A stretch of 64,000 nt of DNA from Streptomyces flaveus (GTDB lineage Bacteria; Actinomycetota; Actinomycetes; Streptomycetales; Streptomycetaceae). The translations under genes were made by a program, and so were the position numbers. Position 1 is the first letter of the stretch. Each line of letters begins with the position of its first letter. The notes under the pieces were generated by a model. That model was not told the origin of the DNA. It made no database searches and saw only the letters and a list, made by a program, of their open reading frames with translations. The DNA lies in contig NZ_BMPQ01000007.1 in assembly GCF_014647675.1 (NCBI RefSeq), positions 139,249 to 203,248 of the forward strand. The letters run 5' to 3'. This document shows positions 49,918 to 58,472 of the stretch, one piece after another.

Positions 49918-50997
49918 TCAGACGGACCGGTGGTACTGATCCGGTACGTGCACCTCGCCCCCGAGTTCGCGCGCCGCGTGCCGGGCCCATGAAGGGTTGC
50001 GCAGCAGCTCCCGGCCCAGCAGTACGGCATCTGCCTCACCGTTGGCGAGGATCTTCTCGGCCTGCTCGACATCGGTGATGAGACCGACGGCGGCGACGGG
50101 CATGGACGTCTCGCTCTTCACCCGGGCCGCGAAGGGAACCTGGTAGCCCGGGCCGATGGGAATGCGGACACCGGAGGCGTTGCCACCACTGGAGACGTCG
50201 AGCAGATCGACGCCATGGGCGGTCAGTTCGTCGGCGAAGCGGACCGTGTCGTCGGCCGTCCAGGCGTTCTCCTCCAGCCAGTCGGTGGCCGAGATACGGA
50301 AGAACAGAGGCTTGTCGTCCGGCCATACGGCCCGCACGGCGTCGACCACTTCGAGGGCCAGGCGCGTGCGGTTCTCGTACGAGCCGCCGTACGCGTCCGT
50401 GCGCCGGTTGGAGTGCGGGGAGAGGAACTCACCGATCAAGTAGCCGTGCGCACCGTGGATTTCGACGATCTCGAAGCCGGCGGCGAGAGCGCGGCGCGCG
50501 GCGTCGGCGAACTGGCCGACGACCTCCTGGATCCCCTCGACCGTGAGCTCGGTCGGCACCGGGTGGTTCGCGTCGAAGGCGAGCGGGCTGGGCCCGAGCG
50601 GCTGCCAGCCATGGGCGTCGGGGCCGACCGGAGCGCCGCCCTTCCAGGGACGATCAGTCGAGGCCTTGCGGCCGGCGTGCGCGAGCTGCACGGCCGGAAC
50701 GGTGCCCTGCCCCTTGAGGAAGCGCGTGATCCGGCGGAAGGCCTCGGTCTGTGCGTCGTTCCAGATGCCGAGGTCGTACGGCGAGATCCGGCCCTCGGCG
50801 CTGACGGCCGTGGCCTCGACGACGATCAGGCCCGTGCCGCCGGTGGCGCGCGCCGCGTAGTGGGCGAAGTGCCAGTCGTTCGGAGCACCCATGTCCGGGC
50901 CCTCGGGCGCCGCCGAGTACTGGCACATCGGGGGCATCCAGACCCGGTTCGGGATGGTCAGATCGCGCAGGGTGTAGGGCTCGAAGAGCGCGCTCAC
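49918..50997 (-). CDS. Old Yellow Enzyme (YqjM-like NADPH:FMN oxidoreductase)
   Basis: 359 residues, (beta/alpha)8 barrel: LTIPNRVWMPPMCQYS, QLAHAGRKAS, VEIHGAHGYLIGEFLSPHSNRRTDAYGG (His-x-x-His type substrate pair), FRISATDW, VLLGRELLRNPSW. The short N-terminus and CQYS cysteine place it in the YqjM/thermophilic-like class that reduces alpha,beta-unsaturated carbonyls and quinones in electrophile stress. GTG 50997 with GGAG six bases before is preferred to TTG 51009. Divergent from an ArsR gene with two shared operators between. Confidence 0.88.
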   Translation of the reverse strand: MSALFEPYTLRDLTIPNRVWMPPMCQYSAAPEGPDMGAPNDWHFAHYAARATGGTGLIVVEATAVSAEGRISPYDLGIWNDAQTEAFRRITRFLKGQGTVPAVQLAHAGRKASTDRPWKGGAPVGPDAHGWQPLGPSPLAFDANHPVPTELTVEGIQEVVGQFADAARRALAAGFEIVEIHGAHGYLIGEFLSPHSNRRTDAYGGSYENRTRLALEVVDAVRAVWPDDKPLFFRISATDWLEENAWTADDTVRFADELTAHGVDLLDVSSGGNASGVRIPIGPGYQVPFAARVKSETSMPVAAVGLITDVEQAEKILANGEADAVLLGRELLRNPSWARHAARELGGEVHVPDQYHRSV

Positions 50998-51035
50998 GGC
51001 GGACTCCAATCGTCACGGGGCCGGGTTACGACTCG

Positions 51036-51085
51036 TACGATAGGCATCGTAGTACGGGAGATGTCAAACTACGATAGCTCTCGTA
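51036..51085. promoter_or_regulatory. Twin operators between OYE and ArsR genes
   Basis: TACGATAGGCATCGTA (51036-51051, perfect 6-bp arms) and TACGATAGCTCTCGTA (51070-51085, 5-bp arms), 34 bp centre to centre. A minus-strand TTGACA (51063-51068) lies between them, so a protein on both sites would block the oxidoreductase promoter. Confidence 0.6.
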
Positions 51086-51189
51086 CAATGAAATCCTCCG
51101 GAGCGATGGAGCCCCCAGAAACTTCGGAGACCGCCGGAACCTCCGGACCAGAAGGCCTGAGCACTCTGAGCACAAGGACTGGAGCCGCC

Positions 51190-51549
51190 GTGACGACCGC
51201 CACCCCGACCAGCAGCAGCCGCGAACTCCCGCACCCCGCACGCGAGGAGATCCGGCTGGAGTCCGTGCTGCACGCGCTCTCCGACCCGATGCGGCTCCAG
51301 GTCGTACGAGAGCTCGCCGCCGACGGCGACGAGCTCTCCTGTTCGCATTTCGACCTTCCCGTCACCAAGTCCACGACCACGCACCACTTCCGGGTGCTGC
51401 GCGAGAGCGGAGTGATCCGGCAGGTCTACCGGGGCACCGCCAAGATGAACGGGCTGCGTCGGGACGACCTAGACGATCTCTTCCCGGGACTTCTTGCCAG
51501 CGTCCTGACCGCCGCCGCTCGCCAGGCCGTCCGCCTCGGGGGCGGCTGA
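51190..51549 (+). CDS. ArsR-family winged-helix regulator
   Basis: 119 residues: LESVLHALSDPMRLQVVRELAADGDELSCSHFDLPVTKSTTTHHFRVLRESGVIRQVYRGTAKMNGLRRDDLDDLFPG. No ArsR-type metal-binding CxC in the recognition helix; one Cys in SCSHF could be a redox sensor. GTG 51190 follows GGAG; a longer frame from ATG 51061 adds a disordered Ser/Thr-rich stretch. It is divergent from the OYE gene, whose induction by electrophiles it probably controls. Its last 81 bp overlap the 3' end of the opposite-strand permease gene. Confidence 0.8.
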   Translation: MTTATPTSSSRELPHPAREEIRLESVLHALSDPMRLQVVRELAADGDELSCSHFDLPVTKSTTTHHFRVLRESGVIRQVYRGTAKMNGLRRDDLDDLFPGLLASVLTAAARQAVRLGGG

Positions 51550-52878
51550 ACCACCCTTTGAACCGCCCTTCGAGGGAAGGTGGTTGAAGAGCAGGTTCAG
51601 CACGATCGCCGTCAGGCAGCCCGCGCTGATCCCGCTGTTCATCACCGTCTGGAACCAGTCCGGGAACTTCTCGTAGACCGTCGGCACCCCGACCGGCAGC
51701 ATCCCCACGGCGACCGAGACAGCCACGGCCGTCAGGTTGTCGTTGCCCTTGAAGTCCACTTGCGCCAGCGTCCGCAGACCGCTCGCGGCGACCGTCCCGA
51801 ACATCACCAGACCCGCGCCGCCGAGCACCGGCGCCGGGATCGCCGCGACCACCGCACCCAGCTTGGGCAGCAGGCCGAGCAGAACGAGCATGCCGCCGGC
51901 TGCCGCCACGACCCAGCGGCTGCGGACCCGCGTCATGCCGACGAGGCCGACATTCTGCGCGTACGCCGTGTACGGGAAGGTGTTGAAGACACCGCCGAGC
52001 ACCGTGGACAGGCCGTCGGCGCGCAGACCGTCGGCGAGCGGGCGCGGCTCGACCTTCCGACCGGTCATCTCGCCGACCGCGATGAAGTCACCCGTCGTCT
52101 CGGTCATCGTCACCAGCGCCACGACCAGCATCGACGCGATCGCCGACGCCTCGAAGGTGGGGGCGCCGAAGTGGAACGGCGTACTGATCCCCAGCCAGTC
52201 CGCGTCCCCGACCCCGCCGAAATCCGTGAAACCGAAGGGCACCGCGACGGCGAGGCCCACGGCGATGCCGATCAGTACCGCGATCCGGCGCAGGAACACC
52301 GGGGCGAACCGCTGCACACCGAGCACCACCGCGAGCACGAAGGCTGCCAGCGCCACGTTCTTGGGCTCGCCGAAGTCCTCCGAGCCCGCGCCACCGGCCG
52401 CCCAGTTGCCCGCCACCGGCAGCAGCGAGAGTCCGATGATCAGGATCACCGTGCCGGTGACCAGCGGCGGGAAGAACCGCAGCAGTTTTCCGAAGACCGG
52501 TGCCAGCAGAATGATCGCGAGTCCGGCGACGATTACCGACCCGTAGATCGCGGGCAGTCCGCCGCCGCCCGTACCGATCAGCACCATCGGCGACACGGCC
52601 GCGAAGGTGCAGCCCTGCATGATCGGCAGCCGCACACCGAAGCGCCAGAAGCCGACGCACTGGATGAGCGTCGCGATACCGCACAGCAGCAGATCGGCCG
52701 TGATCAGATACGCCATGTCCGCGGGCGACAGCTTCATCGCACTGCCCACGATCAGCGGGACCGCCACGGCGCCCGCGTACATCGCGAGCACGTGCTGCAG
52801 CCCGAAGGCGGCCAACTGGCGGACGGGTGGGACCTCGTCCACCGGGTGCACAGGACGTGCGGGTGTGGTGGTTGCCAT
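51469..52878 (-). CDS. NCS2-family uracil/xanthine permease
   Basis: 469 residues, about 12-14 membrane helices. Motifs: FGLQHVLAMYAGAVAVPLIVGSAM, QGCTFAAVSPM, GLSLLPVAGNWAAGG, ETTGDFIAVGE, NTFPYTAYAQNVGLVGMTRVRSRWV and GISAGCLTAIVLNLLFNHLP, the hallmarks of proton-coupled purine (xanthine/urate) carriers. ATG 52878 follows GGAG. The C-terminal tail of about 40 residues (SKGGSKGGSAAPEADGLASGGGQDAGKKSREEIV region) is encoded by DNA that is also arsR coding sequence on the other strand. Confidence 0.88.
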   Translation of the reverse strand: MATTTPARPVHPVDEVPPVRQLAAFGLQHVLAMYAGAVAVPLIVGSAMKLSPADMAYLITADLLLCGIATLIQCVGFWRFGVRLPIMQGCTFAAVSPMVLIGTGGGGLPAIYGSVIVAGLAIILLAPVFGKLLRFFPPLVTGTVILIIGLSLLPVAGNWAAGGAGSEDFGEPKNVALAAFVLAVVLGVQRFAPVFLRRIAVLIGIAVGLAVAVPFGFTDFGGVGDADWLGISTPFHFGAPTFEASAIASMLVVALVTMTETTGDFIAVGEMTGRKVEPRPLADGLRADGLSTVLGGVFNTFPYTAYAQNVGLVGMTRVRSRWVVAAAGGMLVLLGLLPKLGAVVAAIPAPVLGGAGLVMFGTVAASGLRTLAQVDFKGNDNLTAVAVSVAVGMLPVGVPTVYEKFPDWFQTVMNSGISAGCLTAIVLNLLFNHLPSKGGSKGGSAAPEADGLASGGGQDAGKKSREEIV

Positions 52879-53004
52879 GGGCACTCCAGGAGCGGCGGGG
52901 GAGCGGAGCGGGGACTGCACGTGACCGTAAGGGGCTTGAACAGTTTGTTGATTTCCTCGCTGTTGCCGTCAGGTGTCATGCCCTCCGAGGCCCGCTCGAC
53001 CCTG

Positions 53005-54354
53005 CTACGGCCCCGCCGTCCGCGCCGCCTCCATCAGTGACGACCAGTCGGGCAGCTTGACCACGCTCCGCCCGAGCGAGGCCCCGAGCTCCGCCTCGGC
53101 CCGCTCGATCGCCAGCCAGCCGGACCACTCGACCGGCCGCAGGCCCTCCGCACGCAGCACCGCGAGGGGATCGTCCGGCACCTCACGGTGTACGAGTACG
53201 GGGGCGTCCTCCAGCAGTGAGGTCACCGTCTCCTTCGCGCAGGGCCGGTTGGTGCCGATGACGCCTGTCGGACCCCGCTTGATCCACCCCGCCACGTACT
53301 CGCCCGGTGCCACCGAGCCCTCGCGCAGGACCCGTCCCGCGAGATGCGGCACCGTGCCGTGCTCCCCGTCGAACGGCAGGCCTTCCAGCGGTACCCCGCG
53401 ATAGCCGACCGAGCGCAGGACCAGTTGCGCCTCGATGTCCTCGTACCGCTCTGTGCCCGTCACACCACCGTGCCCGTCCGGCGTCGTCCGCTCGAAGCGC
53501 ACGGCGCCCACGCGTCCTCCGCCGGGGAGCAGTTCGACCGGGCGGAGGAAGAAACGCAGCCGGATCCGCCGGGAGGCGCCCTGCGGTGGCCGCGTGGCCC
53601 AGTCGCGCAGTACCTCCACGTTGCGGCGCCGGGCGGCGGGGAGCGCGGAGGGGTCGGCGTACGCCGGATCGAGCGCCAACTCCTCGGGGTCCACGATCAC
53701 TTCGGTGTCGGGCAGCGCGCCCAGCTCCCGTAGCTCCTTGGTGGTGAAGCGGGCCTGGGACGGGCCGCGCCGGCCCACCATCTGGATGTCCCGCACCTGG
53801 CTGTGGGCCAGCGCGGCGAGTGCTCCCTGCGGCATGTCGGTGGGGCTCAGCTCGGCGGCGCCCCGGGCCAGCATCCGGGTCACGTCCACCGCGACGTTGC
53901 CCACGCCGATGACGACGGCCGCACGCGCGCCGAGCACGAAGCCGTCGGCGATGGCGTCCGGATGCGCGCTGTACCAGGACACGAACTCGGTCGCCGACCA
54001 GCTGCCCGGCAGCTCCTCGCCGGGCACTCCGAGACGCCGGTCGGTGGCGGCTCCCACGCAGTACACGACCGCGTGGTACAGCTCCCGCAGCCGGGCGGCC
54101 GACAGCCCGTCCGGGCCGACCTGGACGCCGCCGAGGAACCGCACCCGTTCGTGCTCCAGGACCGTGCGCAGATTGTTCTGCAGCGACTTGATCTTCTCGT
54201 GGTCGGGCGCCACGCCGTACCGCACCAGTCCGTACGGGCACGGCAGCCGGTCCAGGACGTCCACGCGGACCTCCGGCACCTGGCTCTGCTGGACGAGACT
54301 CTGCGCGGCGTAGACCCCACTCGGCCCCGAACCGACCACGGCGATGTGCAGCAC
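53005..54354 (-). CDS. Ferredoxin/adrenodoxin-type NADP+ reductase (FprA-like)
   Basis: 449 residues: FAD-binding GSGPSGVYAAQSL at the extreme N-terminus, PYGLVRYGVAPDHEKIKSLQNN, NADP site VIGVGNVAVDVTRMLAR and the C-terminal GYVAGWIKRGPTGVIGTNRPCAKETV. This is the FprA/adrenodoxin reductase family that passes electrons from NADPH to ferredoxins, for example for P450s. GTG 54354 (AAGGAG upstream) starts right before the FAD motif. A longer frame to 54498 has no such site. It could supply the Rieske oxygenase at 28874, though distant. Confidence 0.88.
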   Translation of the reverse strand: MLHIAVVGSGPSGVYAAQSLVQQSQVPEVRVDVLDRLPCPYGLVRYGVAPDHEKIKSLQNNLRTVLEHERVRFLGGVQVGPDGLSAARLRELYHAVVYCVGAATDRRLGVPGEELPGSWSATEFVSWYSAHPDAIADGFVLGARAAVVIGVGNVAVDVTRMLARGAAELSPTDMPQGALAALAHSQVRDIQMVGRRGPSQARFTTKELRELGALPDTEVIVDPEELALDPAYADPSALPAARRRNVEVLRDWATRPPQGASRRIRLRFFLRPVELLPGGGRVGAVRFERTTPDGHGGVTGTERYEDIEAQLVLRSVGYRGVPLEGLPFDGEHGTVPHLAGRVLREGSVAPGEYVAGWIKRGPTGVIGTNRPCAKETVTSLLEDAPVLVHREVPDDPLAVLRAEGLRPVEWSGWLAIERAEAELGASLGRSVVKLPDWSSLMEAARTAGP

Positions 54355-54562
54355 GGCGGAACTCCTTCCCGTAGGAGCTACCTCCACAATCGCACCGAGC
54401 CGCCCCCCACGGGAGGGCCACGAACGCGTCGCTACGCCACCGGAGTGCACCACCGCGCGCTCTGCCCGGCCCGCCCCAAAGTCGCGCGCCACCGGCACCT
54501 TCCATCCGACGCGCGCCGCCCGCGCCGGGCCGACCCCGCAGAAGTGGCATACGCGCCCCGGG

Positions 54563-55213
54563 TCAGGGCATGTCCCTCATCTTGTTGATCTCTGTCGTCT
54601 GCTGGGCGATCACGTCGTCGGCCATTTCGCCGATCTGGATGTTGTTGCCCTGCGCGAGCACATCCGTGGCCATGGTGATGGCACCGTCGTGATGGGTGAT
54701 CATCAGCTTGAGGAACAGTTCGTCGAAGGCTTTGCCCTTCGCCGCGCGCAACTTCTTCAGCTGGGCCTCGGTCGCCATGCCCGGCATCGCCTCATGGTCG
54801 TGCGCCTGGTCGCCCTTCTTGTCGCCGCCGTGGGCCTGCTGCCAGCCCTTCATGGCGTCGATTTCCGGCCCTTGTGCGGCCGCGATCCGCTCGGCGAGGC
54901 GCTTCACCTGGGTCGACTCGGCGCGTTTCGGGGCGAGTTCGGTCATGTCCAGGGCCTGGGTGTGATGCTCGATCATCATCCGCGCGTATGTGAAGTCCGC
55001 CGAGTTGGGGGAGTCGTCGGGCCGCCGCTTCTCGGCGTCCTCGGCGGAGAGCGTCTCAGCCGCCTCGCCCGGTTTCCCCGGAGCGATCACCGAAGGACCC
55101 TTGCCCGACGCGGACTTGGGCTCGTCGTCCGAGCCGGTGCAGCCGGCGAGCGTGAGCACGGCGACCGTCACGGAGGCGGTGACCACGTGACGGTACGTAC
55201 GACGAATGAGCAC
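54563..55213 (-). CDS. DUF305 lipoprotein
   Basis: 216 residues: lipoprotein signal ending LTLAGC, a Ser/Lys linker, and a four-helix DUF305 domain duplicated with FTYARMMIEHHTQALDMTELAPKRA and FLKLMITHHDGAITMATDVLAQG, including paired HH motifs that could bind metal. DUF305 proteins are often linked to copper. GTG 55213 has AGGAGG. It is divergent from the LVIVD-repeat gene, a pairing I know to recur in streptomycetes, which suggests joint work at the cell surface. Confidence 0.85.
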   Translation of the reverse strand: MLIRRTYRHVVTASVTVAVLTLAGCTGSDDEPKSASGKGPSVIAPGKPGEAAETLSAEDAEKRRPDDSPNSADFTYARMMIEHHTQALDMTELAPKRAESTQVKRLAERIAAAQGPEIDAMKGWQQAHGGDKKGDQAHDHEAMPGMATEAQLKKLRAAKGKAFDELFLKLMITHHDGAITMATDVLAQGNNIQIGEMADDVIAQQTTEINKMRDMP

Positions 55214-55427
55214 AGCGGCCTCCTGCGGCACACGAAATGGCGGACACCTTGTGGGTGTTGGGAACCGTCCTACCCCGTTGCCGATCGCCGATGACACGTT
55301 GCCGTTCGTGAATGATCAGAAGAATTCGTTACGGCTGCATTGCGCCCTGTTGTTCTGAGCATGATGAAGACGATACTGCGGTGGTGCCTTAACCGTTCAA
55401 CTGCGAACGGCTACAAGGGAGGACGCA

Positions 55428-56939
55428 GTGACCCTGTTGAACAACCACCGAACACGGCGCAGACGACTGGGAGTTGTCGCGACCGCGGCCGGACTCCTGG
55501 CCGCGCTGCTCACGGCCGGTCCGGCGGTCGCGACCCCCGACCCCGGGGACACGCCGGCCACCCCGGACAAGGTCTCCAAGAGCAAGGCGGCCGAGGTCAG
55601 GGAGGCGATAGAGAGCGGCGAAATCCCCGGGAAGGACGAGATCGTCCACTCGGACAACATCACCCACCTCGCCAACATCCCCAAGGACGCGCTGCCGGGC
55701 ACCAATTCGGACCTGGCCTTCCAGGGGAAATACGCGTACTCCGGCAACTACGACGGCTTCCGCGTCTTGGACATCAGCAACCCGAAGGCCCCGAAGACGG
55801 TCTCCCAGGTCCTCTGCCCCGGCTCGCAGAACGACATCTCCGTCTCCGGCGACCTGCTCTTCCTCTCCACCGACTCCTCGCGCAGCGACAACTCCTGCAG
55901 CAGCACCACGCAGCCCGCGACCGAGAAGTCCTCGTGGGAGGGCATGAAGATCTTCGACATCAGCGACAAGCGGAACCCCAAGTACGTCGCCGCCGTCGAG
56001 ACCGCCTGCGGCTCGCACACCCACACGCTGGTGCCCGAGCGCAGGGACGTCTACGTGTACGTCTCCTCGTACTCGCCCAGCGCCACCTTCCCGGACTGCC
56101 AGCCGCCGCACGACGGCATCTCGGTCATCAAGGTGCCGCGCAAGGCGCCCCAGAAGGCGGCGGTCGTCGGCTTCCCGGTGATCTTCCCCGGTGAGGGCCC
56201 TGACGGCGGCGGCAATCCCGGCGCGCCCACCAACCCAGGTGTCTCCAAGACCACCGGCTGCCACGACATCACCGTGCTGCCCTCCAAGGACCTCGCGGCG
56301 GGCGCCTGCATGGGCGACGGCATCCTGTTCTCCATCAAGGACCCGGAGAACCCGAAGGTCATCGACCAGGTCCAGGACAACGTGAACTTCGCGTTCTGGC
56401 ACTCGGCGACCTTCAACCAGAAGGCCAACAAGATCGTCTTCACCGACGAGCTGGGCGGCGGCGGCGCGGCCACCTGCAACGCGGAGATCGGCCCGAACAG
56501 GGGCGCCGACGGCATCTACGACATCGTCGGTAAGGGCGACAAGCGCAAGCTCGTCTTCCGCAGCTACTTCAAGATCGACCGCCACCAGGCGCCCACCGAG
56601 GTCTGCGTGGCCCACAACGGCTCGCTGATCCCGGTCAAGGGCAGGGACATCATGGTCCAGGCCTGGTACCAGGGCGGCGTCTCCGTCTGGGACTTCACCA
56701 ACTCCTCGAAGCCCAAGGAGATCGCCTACTTCGAGCGCGGCCCGGTGGACACCGAGCGGCTCACGACCGCCGGCCCGTGGTCGGCGTACTACTACAACGG
56801 CTACATCTACTCGAACGACATCGCCAAGGGCTTCGACGTCCTGAAGATCAGCGACCGGCGTACGGACCCGGCGAGGTGGATCCGTATGTCCGAGCTGAAC
56901 GCGCAGACCCAGCCGGACTATTTCGACTGGCGAGGCTGA
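55428..56939 (+). CDS. Secreted LVIVD-repeat (seven-bladed propeller) protein
   Basis: 503 residues. Sec signal (RRRRLGVVATAAGLLAALLTAGPAVA) followed by repeats of the LVIVD type: YAYSGNYDGFRVLDISNPKAP, WEGMKIFDISDKRNPK, GVSVWDFTNSSKPKEIAYFERG and GFDVLKISDRR. Cys pairs suggest disulphides; several exposed His occur (GSHTHTLVP, TGCHDI, DRHQAP). Role unknown, possibly binding a metal or an extracellular partner. GTG 55428 follows AAGGGAGGA. A stem CCGTTC/GAACGG (55393-55410) lies just before the ribosome site. The last 22 bp overlap the convergent tetR. Confidence 0.85.
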   Translation: MTLLNNHRTRRRRLGVVATAAGLLAALLTAGPAVATPDPGDTPATPDKVSKSKAAEVREAIESGEIPGKDEIVHSDNITHLANIPKDALPGTNSDLAFQGKYAYSGNYDGFRVLDISNPKAPKTVSQVLCPGSQNDISVSGDLLFLSTDSSRSDNSCSSTTQPATEKSSWEGMKIFDISDKRNPKYVAAVETACGSHTHTLVPERRDVYVYVSSYSPSATFPDCQPPHDGISVIKVPRKAPQKAAVVGFPVIFPGEGPDGGGNPGAPTNPGVSKTTGCHDITVLPSKDLAAGACMGDGILFSIKDPENPKVIDQVQDNVNFAFWHSATFNQKANKIVFTDELGGGGAATCNAEIGPNRGADGIYDIVGKGDKRKLVFRSYFKIDRHQAPTEVCVAHNGSLIPVKGRDIMVQAWYQGGVSVWDFTNSSKPKEIAYFERGPVDTERLTTAGPWSAYYYNGYIYSNDIAKGFDVLKISDRRTDPARWIRMSELNAQTQPDYFDWRG

Positions 56940-57628
56940 CCGGCTCGGCCGGCCCGGCCTGCCGCGCCGGCTTCGGGGTCCTGGGGCGAGAAGAACCGTG
57001 ACAGGTCCCCGCCATTGGTCCCGCCGGGCGCCTCGGCGTCCGGCGGGACACCCAGCTCCCAGTCGAGCCCATAGCGCTTGAACAGCTCGGCCCGCAGAGT
57101 CGGCAGCGGCATCGGGACGCCCGGCACCAGGGCCGCGTACACCGAGCCCATGAGCAGCGCCCGCAGCATCGGATACTCGACGGCGGGGTCCTGCGAACCG
57201 TAGCGGGTGACGGTGTCCCTGAGCAGTTCCGCCAGGCGTTGCTGCTCCGGGCACTGTACGAACCCCTCGGCCTGCAGGATCCCGGCCATGTGCTGGCGCA
57301 TCAGCAAGGGATGGTCCCGGGCCAGGCCCAGGATCGCGTCGATGGCGCGCGCCATGCGCTCCCGGCCGTCCTCGGTGCGCGGCTCGCGCTCCAGTGCCTC
57401 CTGGAGCGTGCAGTGCATCAGCCGGTGGACCGCCGACTGCACGAGCTGACGCTTGCCCGGGAAATAGTACGAGACGAGTCCGCGCGCGGAGCCCGCGCGG
57501 TCAGCGATGTCGCCAAGTGTTGTCGCCTCGTAACCATGCGCGCTGACCAGCTCAAGGGCGGCCTGCAGCAGCTTTTCCCGGGATCGCCGCCGCAACTCTT
57601 CATTGACCGAGCGGCTGCGGGGGGACAT
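56918..57628 (-). CDS. TetR-family regulator with a near-perfect operator
   Basis: 236 residues. TetR HTH: SREKLLQAALELVSAHGYEATTLGDIADRAGSARGLVSYYFPGKRQLV, helical effector domain, and a disordered C-terminal tail (about 40 residues rich in Gly, Ala, Arg, Pro). ATG 57628 is about 27 bp from the predicted transcript start. A 21-bp palindrome covers its -10 region, so autorepression is likely. Neither neighbour is divergent, so its other target is not evident. Confidence 0.82.
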   Translation of the reverse strand: MSPRSRSVNEELRRRSREKLLQAALELVSAHGYEATTLGDIADRAGSARGLVSYYFPGKRQLVQSAVHRLMHCTLQEALEREPRTEDGRERMARAIDAILGLARDHPLLMRQHMAGILQAEGFVQCPEQQRLAELLRDTVTRYGSQDPAVEYPMLRALLMGSVYAALVPGVPMPLPTLRAELFKRYGLDWELGVPPDAEAPGGTNGGDLSRFFSPQDPEAGAAGRAGRAGQPRQSK

Positions 57629-57642
57629 TCTGTAACTCCTGG

Positions 57643-57663
57643 GTTGACTGGCTGCCAGCCAAC
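57643..57663. promoter_or_regulatory. 21-bp palindromic operator of tetR (56918)
   Basis: GTTGACTGGC-T-GCCAGCCAAC: 10-bp arms with one mismatch. On the minus strand the candidate -10 TATAGT (57667-57662) overlaps it by two bases and the transcript start falls inside, a typical TetR autorepression layout. Confidence 0.6.
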
Positions 57664-57769
57664 TATACTCAGCGCGTCCATGGTAGCCCCTTCCCAGGGG
57701 TCCCCTTCGGGCTGCCGTCCGCCTGGGCGACGCGGGGGATCGTCCAGGCGGACGGGAATCTCAGAGCTC

Positions 57770-58462
57770 TCAGCCGACCAGGTCCAGGACCGGGCGGAGC
57801 CCGTCCGGACGCTTGGTCACCGGCAGATGGTCGACGAAGTGCACCGCGCAGCCCAGAGCCGCCGCGCCGCCGTCCGCGCGGCGGTCGTCGCCCACCATCA
57901 GCGTCTCCCGCGGATCGACACCGAGCGCGTCGCAGGCGGTCGCGAACAGGCGCGGGTCCGGTTTCTGGATGCCGTGTTCGTACGACAGGACGTACGCGTC
58001 GACGTACGGATCGAGCCCATGGTCCCGGAAGACGGGCCGTAGGTCCCAGCCGATGTTGCTGACCACACCGACCACCACACCGCGCTCACGCAGCGCGCCC
58101 AGCACCTCGGCCGTGTCGGGGTACGGGCGCCAGGCGGTCGGTGTCATATGGCGGTCGTACAGCGCGTCGTGCAGGGCCGGATCGGGCAGCGACACCTGAC
58201 GGGAGAGGCCGGTGTAGGCGGTCCGGTGCAACTCGGCGCTCTTGTCGCGGATCTCCCACACCGGGGCGAGCTCATCGGGGATCCGCCCCGAGGGGAAGGA
58301 CCCGCCCGGCAGCGCGCCCACCGTGTCCAGGGCCCGGGCAGCCCGGATCAACTCGGGCTCGGGGAGGGAGATTTCGGTCTCGGCCAGCACCGCGCGCAAC
58401 CAGGACTCGGTGGATTCGATACGGAAGAGCGTTCCGGAGAAGTCGAACAAGACAGCAGCCAC
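57770..58462 (-). CDS. HAD-superfamily hydrolase
   Basis: 230 residues. Motif I LFDFSGTLFRIES: the first Asp is present, but the general acid Asp at +2 is Ser (DFSGT instead of DxDGT), which would weaken phosphatase activity. Motif II VVSNIGW, Lys in GIQKPDPRLF, motif IV MVGDDRRADGGAAALG. GTG 58462 is the first usable start near motif I; a longer frame to 58513 overlaps the PAP2 gene. Lies 10 bp after the PAP2 stop, so likely the same transcript. Confidence 0.78.
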   Translation of the reverse strand: MAAVLFDFSGTLFRIESTESWLRAVLAETEISLPEPELIRAARALDTVGALPGGSFPSGRIPDELAPVWEIRDKSAELHRTAYTGLSRQVSLPDPALHDALYDRHMTPTAWRPYPDTAEVLGALRERGVVVGVVSNIGWDLRPVFRDHGLDPYVDAYVLSYEHGIQKPDPRLFATACDALGVDPRETLMVGDDRRADGGAAALGCAVHFVDHLPVTKRPDGLRPVLDLVG

Positions 58463-58472
58463 GCGCCGGACC

